From positions 310,001 through 374,000 of the forward strand of contig CAWJMN010000002.1 of assembly GCA_963844055.1 (NCBI GenBank): a stretch of DNA of 64,000 bases, read 5' to 3'. Made by a program: the position numbers and the translations under genes. Below the pieces are notes generated by a model, which had not been told where the DNA came from, did no database searches, and saw only the letters and a list, made by a program, of their open reading frames with translations. Shown here in pieces: positions 45,935-54,686 of this stretch; within the stretch, counting starts at the first letter, position 1; every line of letters begins with the position of its first letter. This DNA is from CAWJMN01 sp963844055 (GTDB lineage: Bacteria > Planctomycetota > Planctomycetia > Pirellulales > Pirellulaceae).

Positions 45935-47935
45935 ATGCGTTTTGCCATTTCGCTAAGCCTGCTACTGGCCTGGGGATTTGTCGCATCTGTCGTTGCAGAT
46001 GAACCTGCTGCGCCCAAAACACCTGCTGCGGCCGTCAAAGCGAATCGCTTGGCCAAAGAAACGAGTCCGTACCTGTTGCAACATGCCAACAACCCTGTGG
46101 ACTGGTATCCCTGGGGCGAAGAGGCACTCGCCAAAGCCAAGGCCGAGAACAAACTGATCTTTCTATCGGTGGGATATTCCAGTTGTCACTGGTGCCACGT
46201 GATGGAACGTGAATCCTTTATGGATGAAGAGATCGCCAAATACTTGAGCGAGCATTTTGTCTGCATCAAGGTAGACCGTGAAGAGCGTCCCGACATCGAC
46301 TCGATCTACATGATGAGCCTTTCGGCCTACAACCAACTTTCAGGGAGCGGACGTGGTGGTGGCTGGCCTCTTACCATGTTCTTGCTGCCCAATGGCAATC
46401 CTTTTTTTGGTGGCACCTACTTTCCCGCGCGTGACGGTGATCGCGGCGCCACAACGGGGCTTCTCTCCATCCTGAAACGGGTGAATGAGTTCTGGACGGA
46501 TAAGCCCGATCAGATCAAAGAGGATTCCGAGACGATCACGAACCTCACCAAGCAATTGCTGGAAGGTCGACGCGTTGTCGTGCCGGTAAAGCTGGATTTA
46601 GAGCTCGCGCGATCGACACACCTGGCTTTGATGGAACAGTTTGACTCGGTATATGGTGGGTTTGGCTACAGCCCCACCAATCCACAGCAGCCAAAGTTTC
46701 CCGAGCCTGCGAATTTGGTCTACCTGCTAGACGAAGTCCGGCGCGACAAAGATGCCGATGCGGCCAAAATGCTCTATCTGACGCTCGAGAAATTGGCGGC
46801 CGGTGGAATTCGCGACCATGTCGGCCATGGCTTTCATCGCTATTCGGTGGATCGCTACTGGCGGATTCCGCACTTTGAAAAGATGCTCTACGACAATGCC
46901 CAACTAGCGAGCGTCTATTGCGAGGCATACGCCCTCAGCGGGCGAGAAGAGTTTCGCCTGATGGCCGAGAGCTGCTTAACGCTGATGCAGACCGAGCTAA
47001 AGGCCCCTGCTGGCGGGTTCTTCACCGCCATCGATGCCGACACCGACCATGAAGAAGGCAAATTCTATCGCTGGGATCAGGCGGAGCTTGAAACATTCTT
47101 TCCGCAGACCTCACGCTTTACACGATTTCCCGCCGTGAAGGCGTGGATGTCGCTGTCGGGCGAGCCCAACTTTGACGAGAAGTATTTTGTTCCCCAGCCC
47201 ACCCAGCCGCTATCGAGCTTTGCTAAAGAACAATCCATCTCTGCCGAAGAAGCTCAAAAACTTTGGGAACAAGTTCGCACGGCGCTGGCCATCGCTCGCC
47301 AAAAGCGCGAACGCCCCCGTACCGACACCAAAGTCCTGACGGCCGAAAACGGTCTAGCGATTGCCGCCTTTGCTGACGCAGGCCGAATCCTGAAGCAAGA
47401 GAAGTACACCCAGGTCGCCATTGATGCAGCAGAATTTCTTCTCGCCAAACTGAAGACGCCCGAAGGGAAGTTGCTGCGGACGTTTTCCGAAGGGCAGGCG
47501 CGACTGCCAGCCTATTTGAACGACTACGCTTATTTGACGCACGGACTATTGGCGCTGCATGCTGCGACCGGCGATGATCGCTGGAAGAAGGAAGCGCTGG
47601 CCCTTACAGAAAAGCAGATCGAGCTTTTCTCTGACGAGAAAGGGGGCGGCTTTTTCTTTACGGCCAAGGATCATGAGGCGTTGCTTGCCCGTGGCAAGGA
47701 AGTTGTCGATGGGGCTATTCCTGCCGGCAATACGATCGCAGCAGGTAACTTACTTCGCCTAGCCCGCCTCCAAAAAGACAAAACGCTACTGCAAAAGGGA
47801 GAGCTTACCTTGCAAGCGGGAGCTGGTATTTTGCAACGCTCGGGCGCTGCGGCTCCTTGGATGGCCAGCTACATCCCGCTGTGGATCGAAGTGCAGGCCG
47901 AGCTTGATCCGCCTGTGAAAAAGTCTGAACCCTAG
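45935..47935 (+). CDS. YyaL-family protein with thioredoxin-like DUF255 domain
   Basis: A 666-residue protein with a good GAGGG ribosome site before the ATG at 45935. A signal peptide covers residues 1-21 (SVVA-DE). The N-terminal DUF255/thioredoxin-fold domain (about 36-200) carries the C84-H-W-C87 motif of the spermatogenesis-associated-protein-20 (YyaL) group, plus its typical NPVDWYPWGEEAL and VDREERPDID motifs. The rest is a six-hairpin-type toroid domain. YyaL proteins are usually cytoplasmic; here a clear signal suggests export, so a periplasmic thiol or glycan role is possible (inference). The catalytic Cys pair is intact. Confidence 0.88.
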   Translation: MRFAISLSLLLAWGFVASVVADEPAAPKTPAAAVKANRLAKETSPYLLQHANNPVDWYPWGEEALAKAKAENKLIFLSVGYSSCHWCHVMERESFMDEEIAKYLSEHFVCIKVDREERPDIDSIYMMSLSAYNQLSGSGRGGGWPLTMFLLPNGNPFFGGTYFPARDGDRGATTGLLSILKRVNEFWTDKPDQIKEDSETITNLTKQLLEGRRVVVPVKLDLELARSTHLALMEQFDSVYGGFGYSPTNPQQPKFPEPANLVYLLDEVRRDKDADAAKMLYLTLEKLAAGGIRDHVGHGFHRYSVDRYWRIPHFEKMLYDNAQLASVYCEAYALSGREEFRLMAESCLTLMQTELKAPAGGFFTAIDADTDHEEGKFYRWDQAELETFFPQTSRFTRFPAVKAWMSLSGEPNFDEKYFVPQPTQPLSSFAKEQSISAEEAQKLWEQVRTALAIARQKRERPRTDTKVLTAENGLAIAAFADAGRILKQEKYTQVAIDAAEFLLAKLKTPEGKLLRTFSEGQARLPAYLNDYAYLTHGLLALHAATGDDRWKKEALALTEKQIELFSDEKGGGFFFTAKDHEALLARGKEVVDGAIPAGNTIAAGNLLRLARLQKDKTLLQKGELTLQAGAGILQRSGAAAPWMASYIPLWIEVQAELDPPVKKSEP

Positions 47936-47997
47936 TTTACTGAATCAGTCCCGCTGTCTCTTTGCCTTGCTTTCCTTTTGCTATCTGAGTTTTTGCC

Positions 47998-49182
47998 ATG
48001 TCCCGCGAGTCGAAAAACTATCACGTTCCTGAGAGCCTTGCAGGCAGCCAACTTGCGGCAGCCTTGCGAATCCTCGTTGGCGAGCTCTCTTGGAATGCGG
48101 CCCGCAAGTTGATCGAACGCCGGCAAGTCCAAGTGAATGGCAACCTGTGCGTCGATCCGGCACGCAAACTAAAGGCAGCCGACGTGCTGAAGGTGTGGAC
48201 TCATCCACTCAGTCGTCCGGCCGATGAGCGCGATGTGAAATTGGTCTTTGTCGATGAACATCTGGTCGTCGTCCACAAGCCGTCGGGAGTCACAACGCTG
48301 CGTCATCCCGAAGAAAAGCTCTGGCCCGCCGATCGCAAGCAACTTCAGCCAACGCTAGATGAGCTGGTTGGCAAGGCCTTGGCAAAATATTTAGGGTGGA
48401 GCCTGCCTGAACAAAACGATCGCGATGGCCGTCCGCCGCGCCGCCCCTACACCCAACGGGAACTACACGCCCGACGTGATCGCAAGCGAGGTGCTCGCAA
48501 TCGCTGGGAAGATGGCAGCATGCCCCCGCTCTATGCCGTGCATCGCTTGGATCGAGACACCAGCGGCCTGATTGTTTTCGCTCGAACGCATGAAGCGGAA
48601 ACCGCCCTGATCCGAATCTTTCGCAAGCATACGATTGATCGTGCTTACGTGGCGGTCGTGCATGGTCTTCCCAAAGCACAAACCATTGCGTCCCATTTGG
48701 TGCGTGACCGAGGGGATGGGATTCGCGGATCAACGACCATTCGCCCTTTGCCAGCCGATGCACAGCATGCGGTTACGCATATCAAGCCGCTCAAGCGGAT
48801 CGGCGATCTGTCGCTGATCGAATGTCGGCTAGAGACTGGCCGTACGCATCAAATTCGCATCCACCTGTCCGAACTGGGGCACATGCTTTGTGGCGAAGGG
48901 ACCTACACTCACGAACTGGGCAAACCAGCCAGGCGTGATCCCAGTGGGGCACCACGCCAAGCGTTACATGCCGCCGAACTGGGCTTTGTTCATCCTATCA
49001 CCGGCGAAGAGATGCACTTTCGCGCTCCACTTCCCGAGGATTTGCGCCGCTGGCTACTGACCAAGGTGGAAGGTCAGACCAAGCCCGGCAAACCGAGCCC
49101 TCCCCCGCCGTCGGAATCCATGGAGACGACTCCAGATGTCGAAGAAGACGAGCCTGAGTTTGACGATTCCGAATCGGAATAA
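47998..49182 (+). CDS. RluA-family pseudouridine synthase
   Basis: A 394-residue pseudouridine synthase that converts specific uridines in rRNA or tRNA. An S4 RNA-binding domain (about 13-70) precedes the RluA core. The catalytic Asp185 lies in HRLDRDTSG, followed by the RTHQIRIHL motif (about 281-289) typical of the family. A basic insert of about 30 residues (about 142-172, RDGRPPRRPYTQRELHARRDRKRG) separates the first core strand from the catalytic motif, longer than in RluC/D. The C-terminus adds an acidic Pro-rich tail of about 40 residues. The enzyme should be active; the target base is not predictable. Confidence 0.9.
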   Translation: MSRESKNYHVPESLAGSQLAAALRILVGELSWNAARKLIERRQVQVNGNLCVDPARKLKAADVLKVWTHPLSRPADERDVKLVFVDEHLVVVHKPSGVTTLRHPEEKLWPADRKQLQPTLDELVGKALAKYLGWSLPEQNDRDGRPPRRPYTQRELHARRDRKRGARNRWEDGSMPPLYAVHRLDRDTSGLIVFARTHEAETALIRIFRKHTIDRAYVAVVHGLPKAQTIASHLVRDRGDGIRGSTTIRPLPADAQHAVTHIKPLKRIGDLSLIECRLETGRTHQIRIHLSELGHMLCGEGTYTHELGKPARRDPSGAPRQALHAAELGFVHPITGEEMHFRAPLPEDLRRWLLTKVEGQTKPGKPSPPPPSESMETTPDVEEDEPEFDDSESE

Positions 49183-49220
49183 AAAAAGCCCCCTGCAACC
49201 GATTGGCTTGCAGGAGGCTT
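49181..49220 (-). terminator. rho-independent terminator (minus strand)
   Basis: AAGCC-c-CCTGCAA (49186-49198) pairs with TTGCAGG-a-GGCTT (49208-49220), 12 pairs with one mismatch. On the minus strand it is followed by at least seven T. It terminates the DUF1080 gene ending at 49261 and also lies just after the convergent RluA gene. Confidence 0.85.
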
Positions 49221-49260
49221 CGATACTCAGCAAAGTCTTGAGGCCCTACAAGGCCACTCA

Positions 49261-50244
49261 TTACTTCTTTTCAACGACCCAGATGTTGCGGAAAGCAACT
49301 GGGTTTCCATGGTCCTGTAGGAATAGGCCGTAAGCGGCAGGACCTTCTGGTGCATGACCAGGAGTGCCGTGCTTTAGCTCTTGGTCATCATGGATCACGA
49401 TGCCATTGTGACGAATGGTTGTACGGCCATTCTCGATCTTCTTGCCGGTAGCATCATAACGGGCAGCCTTGAAGTCGATGTCATAGGTTTGCCAATTCAG
49501 AGGTGGTAAGCAGGCGTTCACGATTGGCTTGTTGATCGAATAGATACCGCCGCATTCATTGTCGGCACCATCCAGGCCAAACGAATCGAGCACTTGGCAT
49601 TCGTAGCGACCTTGAAGGTACACGCCGCTGTTACCACGACCTTGGCCGCGGGACTTTGGCATGAAGGGGGTGCGGAATTCGATGTGCATCGTGTGGTCAA
49701 GCAGCTTGAGCTTCGAAACAACGTTCGTAGCAGCCAGCAAGTTCCCCTCGATCAGCTTGCCATTTTCGAAATTGTCGGCGGTCGTCCCGTCGAACAGAAC
49801 CTTGGCACCTTCAGGTGGCTTGGCACCGAGGGTGGGGCTCTTGCGTTCGACCTTCTTCAGTTCGCCGAGCTTTACATTATCAAGAGCGTAGATCGTGAAG
49901 ACGCCGTCCTTGATCTTGACCTTGGCTTCGTCGCTGTTGATTTCGATAGCACCATTGACGACCGCGCCCGAGCCCTTCTTCGACTCGTCGCCACGCTTCC
50001 AACCATCGCCTGGAAGACCGCCCTTGTAGCCAACCGCATCAAACTTGCCATCGCCCAAAGCGATGACTTGTGCGCCCCACTTGGTCCCGTCAATCTCGCC
50101 CAAGTATTCACCTTGGAGGGCATAATCAGCGCCAGCTTCAGCGACGCTCGTATATGCCGGATTGCCATCGGCGGCAAATACCACGCCGGTGAACCCTGTC
50201 ATCAATGCCAAACAGACGCAACCACTCAGTAAAGTTTTTCGCAT
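49261..50244 (-). CDS. exported DUF1080 protein (LamG-like)
   Basis: A 327-residue protein with a signal peptide (residues 1-24, VFA-AD). The first 120 residues are an N-terminal domain typical for this planctomycete subgroup (YALQGEYLGEIDGTKWGAQVIALGDGKF). Residues about 145-325 are the DUF1080 (3-keto-disaccharide hydrolase-like) fold, a concanavalin-type beta sandwich, with GNSGVYLQGRYECQVLDSFG and the C-terminal GNPVAFRNIWV motif. In known members this fold cleaves 3-keto-glycosides. It is monocistronic with a strong terminator. The substrate is unknown. Confidence 0.88.
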   Translation of the reverse strand: MRKTLLSGCVCLALMTGFTGVVFAADGNPAYTSVAEAGADYALQGEYLGEIDGTKWGAQVIALGDGKFDAVGYKGGLPGDGWKRGDESKKGSGAVVNGAIEINSDEAKVKIKDGVFTIYALDNVKLGELKKVERKSPTLGAKPPEGAKVLFDGTTADNFENGKLIEGNLLAATNVVSKLKLLDHTMHIEFRTPFMPKSRGQGRGNSGVYLQGRYECQVLDSFGLDGADNECGGIYSINKPIVNACLPPLNWQTYDIDFKAARYDATGKKIENGRTTIRHNGIVIHDDQELKHGTPGHAPEGPAAYGLFLQDHGNPVAFRNIWVVEKK

Positions 50245-50571
50245 GCTTACGCAGGCTCCTAGAAAGGAAGGTTCGGAGAGAGGCGACCTGTGTTCAAAAC
50301 GCGGCGAAGCCCCATCACAATTCCGCCATTTTCCGCCACGGGGCCGTAATAATCAAGCGAGGAAACGTCAACAAGTCTTTCGCTCTTCCCTTCGGGCAGG
50401 GTAGTCGAAGGCTGGAAAACTTGCCGTTTTGCATCTATTCTGGAGTTTCTGCCGGGGAGAGCCCCGCCGCAGCCTAAAAAAACGCCCCGCCCGCTCTTTA
50501 GCAAGACCGACGTTATGCCCTGGGTTCTTTCCTTTCGTTGTACGGCCTTGGTTGCCCTCTTTCCTTGTTGG

Positions 50572-50907
50572 ATGCCCAGAGACCTGCGTGCTTTGCTCGC
50601 TTTGACTTTGGCGATTGCGTCCGTCGGCATTTCTTCTAAGGCAAGTGCGCAAGGGACCAAGGCGGACTACGATCGGTCCAATGCGCTGCCAGAACTTGTG
50701 AGCGGCAAAGTTTTGCGTGGCCGACTAGAGACACAGTGGCTGCCCGGCAACGAAGGGTTTTGGTACCGGCGAGACCTTGCACCCAACAAGGCTGAGTATG
50801 TCAAGGTAAAGCTCGAAGATGGCACGATGACTCCGCTGTTTGATCAGGCGGAGCTGTGCGCAAGCTTAGCGAAAAGACAGGCCAATCGATTGCCGCAGAG
50901 ACTTTGA
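50572..50907 (+). CDS. S9 dipeptidyl peptidase IV-type, N-terminal part (frameshifted)
   Basis: The ATG at 50572 (residue 20 of a longer in-frame version starting at 50515) is preferred because a signal peptide begins there (ending KASA-QG). The segment holds the start of the DPP IV-type propeller (YDRSNALPELVSGKVLRG, NEGFWYRRDL) to about position 50855. After that the frame is out of register and stops at 50907. The natural sequence continues with VRKLSEKTGQ in the next frame. A missing G in GCTGGTG near 50855 explains it. Confidence 0.75.
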   Translation: MPRDLRALLALTLAIASVGISSKASAQGTKADYDRSNALPELVSGKVLRGRLETQWLPGNEGFWYRRDLAPNKAEYVKVKLEDGTMTPLFDQAELCASLAKRQANRLPQRL

Positions 50908-52823
50908 ACTTAGCAAAGCTGCATCGTAGCGATGAGGGACAGTGGCTCTTTCATTCGCATGGCAAGCACTGGCGGTGGAACGATGCCGACAAGTCGCTGC
51001 AACAAGAAGAGAAAGAGCACGGCCTGCGTCCTCTCAAGCACCAGTTCCCTCGCCACGAACAAAACGCCTTTGCACCACGAGGAGAAGATTCTCCTGATGG
51101 CAAATGGAAGGTCATTGCCAAGGATCACAATCTGGTCCTTGTAAACCGTAGCGACAACAGTGAAAAACTACTCACGACGGATGGCAAGGCCGACAGCTAT
51201 TACGAAGGTGGGGTCTTTTGGTCTCCCGATAGCCGGCGCGTGGTAGCGCTGCTGCACTCTCCGCCGGAGCAGCGCCGAATTCCGCTGGTTCAATCCTCGC
51301 CGCCGGATCAAATCCAGCCGAAGATCCGCTGGATCGACTACCTCAAGCCGGGTGACAAGATTCCACAAACCTGGCCCAAGCTGTTTGACGTGGAAAAGCA
51401 AGAGCTCCTTTCGAAGGACAACTCGCTCTACGCCAATCCTTGGAGCAATGAAGACTTTCGCTGGACCGCCGACGGCAAAGAGTTCACCTTTATTTATAAC
51501 CAGCGGGGCCACGGCATCCTGCGACTGGTTGCTTTGGAAGCGGAAACCGGCAAGGCCAGCAGCAAGATCGAAGAACGGCCCGATACGTTTGTTGATTATG
51601 CCGCCAAGGAGTTCAGCTATTTCGACAACAAGTCACAGGAGGTGCTTTGGATGTCGGAACGGAGTGGCTGGAACCACTTGTATTTGTTCGACATGGTTTC
51701 TGGCCAATTGAAAAACCCGGTCACCCAAGGGAACTGGGTCGTCCGCCGCGTACTGCATGTCGACTCAGAAAAGCGGCAAGTTTGTTTTACGGCTTGCGGC
51801 ATGAATCCCGAGCAAGACCCCTACTACATCCAATATTGTCGCGTGAACTTTGACGGCACGGGACTGACCAAGCTCACGCCAGGTGATGGAACGCATGAAG
51901 TCAGTTTTGCACCTTCAGGAGACTACTATGTCGATCAGTACTCTCGCGTGGACATGCCGGCGGTTTATGAACTGCGACGTACCAGCGATGGCGCACTGGT
52001 CAAGGAGTTTGACCGGGCCGATTGGTCGGCGCTTTTGGCCACGGGCTGGAAGACGCCAATTCGTTTTGTCGCGCCGGGTCGTGATGGAGTAACTCCGATT
52101 CATGGCGTGATCTATACGCCAACCAATCTTGATCCCGCCAAACAGTATCCGGTTATTGAGTTGATTTATGCTGGGCCTCATGATTCGTTTGTACCCAAGC
52201 GATTTTCGAGCTATGTGCAACATCAGGGGATGGCCGAGCTTGGTTTCATCGTGGTGCAGATTGATGGAATGGGGACTAACAATCGTGGCAAGAAGTTCCA
52301 CGATGTGTGCCACAAGAACCTAGGAGACTCAGGCTTTCCTGACCGGATCTTGTGGATGAAGAAGGCAGCGGAAGCTTACCCTTACATGGACCTAACTCGC
52401 GTGGGAATCTTTGGTGGCTCTGCGGGAGGCCAAAGTTCCACCCGCGCACTACTTGCGCATGGAGACTTTTATAAGGTGGCCGTTTCCGACTGTGGCTGCC
52501 ACGACAATCGGATGGACAAGGTGTGGTGGAATGAGTTGTGGATGGGCTGGCCCGTTGGCGACCACTACCATGAACAGTCCAACGTAACACAGGCCCACCG
52601 TTTGCAAGGCAAGTTGATGCTGACGGTTGGCGAAGTCGATAGCAACGTCGATCCGGCTTCTACGATGCAGGTTGTCAATGCACTGATCAAAGCCAACAAA
52701 GACTTTGACCTAGTTGTCTTCCCCGGCGGAGAACATGGCTCGGGCGAAAGTGCTTACGGCAATCGTCGACGACGCGACTTCTTCGTACGGCACTTATTGG
52801 GAGTTGAGCCACGCAGCAAATAG
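50856..52823 (+). CDS. S9 dipeptidyl peptidase IV-type, propeller and catalytic domain
   Basis: The continuation of the peptidase, about 655 residues. The beta-propeller blades run to about residue 400 (PDSRRVVALLHSPP, FTWTADGKEF...). The alpha/beta-hydrolase domain follows: Ser in GGSAGG (codon 52419), Asp in GEVDSNVDP (codon 52638) and His in GGEHGSGE (codon 52734), so the triad is intact. DPP IV-type exopeptidases remove X-Pro or X-Ala dipeptides and act in the periplasm here, given the signal peptide upstream. The first residue of this segment does not correspond to a real start; it is joined to the preceding part by a one-base deletion. Confidence 0.85.
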   Translation: MRKLSEKTGQSIAAETLNLAKLHRSDEGQWLFHSHGKHWRWNDADKSLQQEEKEHGLRPLKHQFPRHEQNAFAPRGEDSPDGKWKVIAKDHNLVLVNRSDNSEKLLTTDGKADSYYEGGVFWSPDSRRVVALLHSPPEQRRIPLVQSSPPDQIQPKIRWIDYLKPGDKIPQTWPKLFDVEKQELLSKDNSLYANPWSNEDFRWTADGKEFTFIYNQRGHGILRLVALEAETGKASSKIEERPDTFVDYAAKEFSYFDNKSQEVLWMSERSGWNHLYLFDMVSGQLKNPVTQGNWVVRRVLHVDSEKRQVCFTACGMNPEQDPYYIQYCRVNFDGTGLTKLTPGDGTHEVSFAPSGDYYVDQYSRVDMPAVYELRRTSDGALVKEFDRADWSALLATGWKTPIRFVAPGRDGVTPIHGVIYTPTNLDPAKQYPVIELIYAGPHDSFVPKRFSSYVQHQGMAELGFIVVQIDGMGTNNRGKKFHDVCHKNLGDSGFPDRILWMKKAAEAYPYMDLTRVGIFGGSAGGQSSTRALLAHGDFYKVAVSDCGCHDNRMDKVWWNELWMGWPVGDHYHEQSNVTQAHRLQGKLMLTVGEVDSNVDPASTMQVVNALIKANKDFDLVVFPGGEHGSGESAYGNRRRRDFFVRHLLGVEPRSK

Positions 52824-52867
52824 CACCAGCGTGGAACGAAGAGTCGGGCGAGAGCTCAAAAAGAAAA

Positions 52868-52941
52868 TGCCTCGGAGAGGATTCGAACCTCCGACCTAGT
52901 CTTTAGGAAAGACTTGCTCTATCCAACTGAGCTACCGAAGC
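52868..52941 (-). tRNA. tRNA-Arg (anticodon CCT)
   Basis: Read on the minus strand, this gives a complete cloverleaf of 74 nt. The acceptor stem GCTTCGG pairs with CCGAGGC (one G-T). The D-arm is GCTC/GAGC. The anticodon stem AGTCT/AGACT has loop TTCCTAA, so the anticodon is CCT. The T-arm is GGAGG-TTCGAAT-CCTCT, and the discriminator base is A. The CCA end is not encoded. It reads AGG codons and lies between the dipeptidyl peptidase and the YkuD gene. Confidence 0.95.
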
Positions 52942-53076
52942 ATTGTGGGATCGCTGCAGCGAAGGGAACTTCGCCCAAGGATCGACTTCTGTAGTTTACC
53001 GTGATGATCGACCTTGCAAACCCCCGTCAGAGACGGAAGTGCAACGGCAAGCGGCAACCGCCCTGTTTTTTACTTG

Positions 53077-53096
53077 CCAGTGACACGTCTGGTCAC
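53077..53096. repeat. dispersed palindromic 20-mer, copy 2
   Basis: CCAGTGACACGTCTGGTCAC, with inverted arms GTGAC/GTCAC and CCAG/CTGG. It is almost identical to 3550-3572 (one base different in the centre). It sits next to the minus-strand terminator. Confidence 0.6.
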
Positions 53097-53097
53097 C

Positions 53098-53138
53098 CAA
53101 AAAAGCCCCGCCAAGATTTTTAAGTCTTTGCGGGGCTT
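53098..53138 (-). terminator. rho-independent terminator (minus strand)
   Basis: AAGCCCCGC (53103-53111) pairs with GCGGGGCTT (53130-53138), and on the minus strand a T-run follows. It lies about 120 nt downstream of the YkuD gene stop at 53260. Its descending side abuts the palindromic 20-mer. Confidence 0.85.
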
Positions 53139-53259
53139 GGTATTAGCAGCGATTATTCGGGGCAGGTCTTTGCCTGATTTGCTGGACATGCGGAGGATTG
53201 CTTTGCGAGCCTTTGAAGAGGCTGGCGAGTTGCCATACTGCCGCGTCGTTAGAAATCAC

Positions 53260-54531
53260 TTAGCGGATCAGTACGGCCGATTCCTTGGACAAAATCCCAA
53301 AGACATCCGACGCGTCACGCGAACTGAGGCCAATGCTACCTAGCGCTGAGGTGTCGTTCGTTGATCCCACAGGTGAACCATGTATGCAGATATCGTTACC
53401 CAGATCCATCCAATAGCCGCCGTAGGGGTTGTTGGGATCATTGCCAGCAATCGTGCGATCTACTCCAAAGTAGTCTCGATCACGCTGCTTGTTGTGAACC
53501 ATGTACTCGCCTGGAATCAAGGCTTGGGCACCAAACGTGCAAGGGAATCGTCCTGCGTACAGCTTGTTCAGATAGAGGGTAATCTCGCTGCGTTTCAGAT
53601 CGATTTCGGCACGAAACGGACCGGGCACAATCTTCAGTTCTGTACCAGGAATCAAGATGCGAGCATCGTTGACCTTGCCAGCATTGATGTTTTGCAGCAG
53701 TTGGGCAGGAACGTTGTAGTGATTGGCCACGTCGTACAGCGTTTGGCTGTTTCCTTGCACCACATGCGGCTGTTCCAGATGATGCTCTGGCGAATAGATC
53801 ACGCGAGCGGCCAGTGCATCTAGCCACGTATGCAACTCGGCTCGTTGCTCTTCTGGAAGCGAAGGATTGGAATGCATCGGAGATAGAATCTCTAGTGCAT
53901 TCACTAACCGGTTGTTGTCGATGGCCAGCTTGGCAGAGCTCATCGCGATTTGGTAATCGTGAAGAGCGATCTTGGTCAGATCTTGGTTGATGGGAACGAT
54001 GGCGCTGGCCTTATTCACTTCACCATTCGTTGGGTCAGTCGGAGAGATTTTTTGATTCGGGGAACCACGGTAGGGATTGCCGTAGCTGCCTACCTTGTTT
54101 CCTTCTGGTGCAGGTTCGACAGTGTTTGCTTCCGAGGGGGACGCTTCGCTACCTGATTCATCGGGCGACGAAGGGCCGGCGCCACTTCCCTTGTCAGGAA
54201 TCGCTGAGGGAGCGACGCCGTAAATCGAGTCAGACCGAGTCGCTGTCCGATCATTCTCTGATTCTGCGGGGGATTTGTCAGACGGATCATCCGGAAAGGG
54301 GGCCATCTGATCTGGAAGTTCCGGAATTTCGGTCTCACCCTTGGCGAACCCGCCAGGAGAAGAAATCGCTTCATCCGTTCCAACCTCGATGTCTGGCGGT
54401 CCCAGATTTTCAACATCGGCGCGCGTCATTCCTGCAGGCAATACAGGGTCCGGCTTGCTAAGCGTTGTATAAACGCCGTACAAGATTCCGAGTAGAATCG
54501 CGATAACTAAGCCTGATTTGATGTTGTTCAT
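53260..54531 (-). CDS. LysM and YkuD-fold protein lacking the catalytic cysteine
   Basis: A 423-residue protein starting at the ATG at 54531 (seven codons after an upstream Met). A short N-terminal membrane helix (about 4-22) is followed by a long Pro/Ser/Glu-rich linker and a helical region (about 180-250). A LysM peptidoglycan-binding motif (about 260-310, VQGNSQTLYDVANHYNVP) comes next. The C-terminal YkuD/L,D-transpeptidase domain is about 315-423. It keeps the first motif H384-G385. Where the family has S/T-H-G-C, this protein has S399-I-G-L402, so both the second His and the catalytic Cys are absent. It is probably an inactive or non-classical cell-wall protein anchored in the inner membrane. 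Sequence error cannot be excluded, but the substitution is clean. Confidence 0.82.
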   Translation of the reverse strand: MNNIKSGLVIAILLGILYGVYTTLSKPDPVLPAGMTRADVENLGPPDIEVGTDEAISSPGGFAKGETEIPELPDQMAPFPDDPSDKSPAESENDRTATRSDSIYGVAPSAIPDKGSGAGPSSPDESGSEASPSEANTVEPAPEGNKVGSYGNPYRGSPNQKISPTDPTNGEVNKASAIVPINQDLTKIALHDYQIAMSSAKLAIDNNRLVNALEILSPMHSNPSLPEEQRAELHTWLDALAARVIYSPEHHLEQPHVVQGNSQTLYDVANHYNVPAQLLQNINAGKVNDARILIPGTELKIVPGPFRAEIDLKRSEITLYLNKLYAGRFPCTFGAQALIPGEYMVHNKQRDRDYFGVDRTIAGNDPNNPYGGYWMDLGNDICIHGSPVGSTNDTSALGSIGLSSRDASDVFGILSKESAVLIR

Positions 54532-54686
54532 GGCCGTCCTCCCTGACGCCAAGCACGCATTCCTTCATGGAAAGCTTACGCAGATATTGTGAATGTGAAC
54601 TCCAACACTGCGATGGCTTACGCACGACGATCGCCGCGCGCACCTATTCCGAGTGGCGGCATGATAGGCAATCTGGCAGAAACCTG

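Larger units (their letters stand above)
52824..53259. other. intergenic region with tRNA, palindrome and terminator
   Basis: A 440-bp non-coding stretch with a minus-strand tRNA-Arg (52868-52941), a palindromic 20-mer at 53077-53096 and a terminator at 53098-53138. A plus-strand frame at 53014-53343 overlaps these elements and the following gene antisense and is not considered real. Confidence 0.6.

Noticed and set aside
53014..53343. 109-residue plus-strand frame after the dipeptidyl peptidase
   Set aside because: It crosses the palindromic repeat and a terminator and is antisense to the C-terminus of the YkuD gene; composition is not protein-like.
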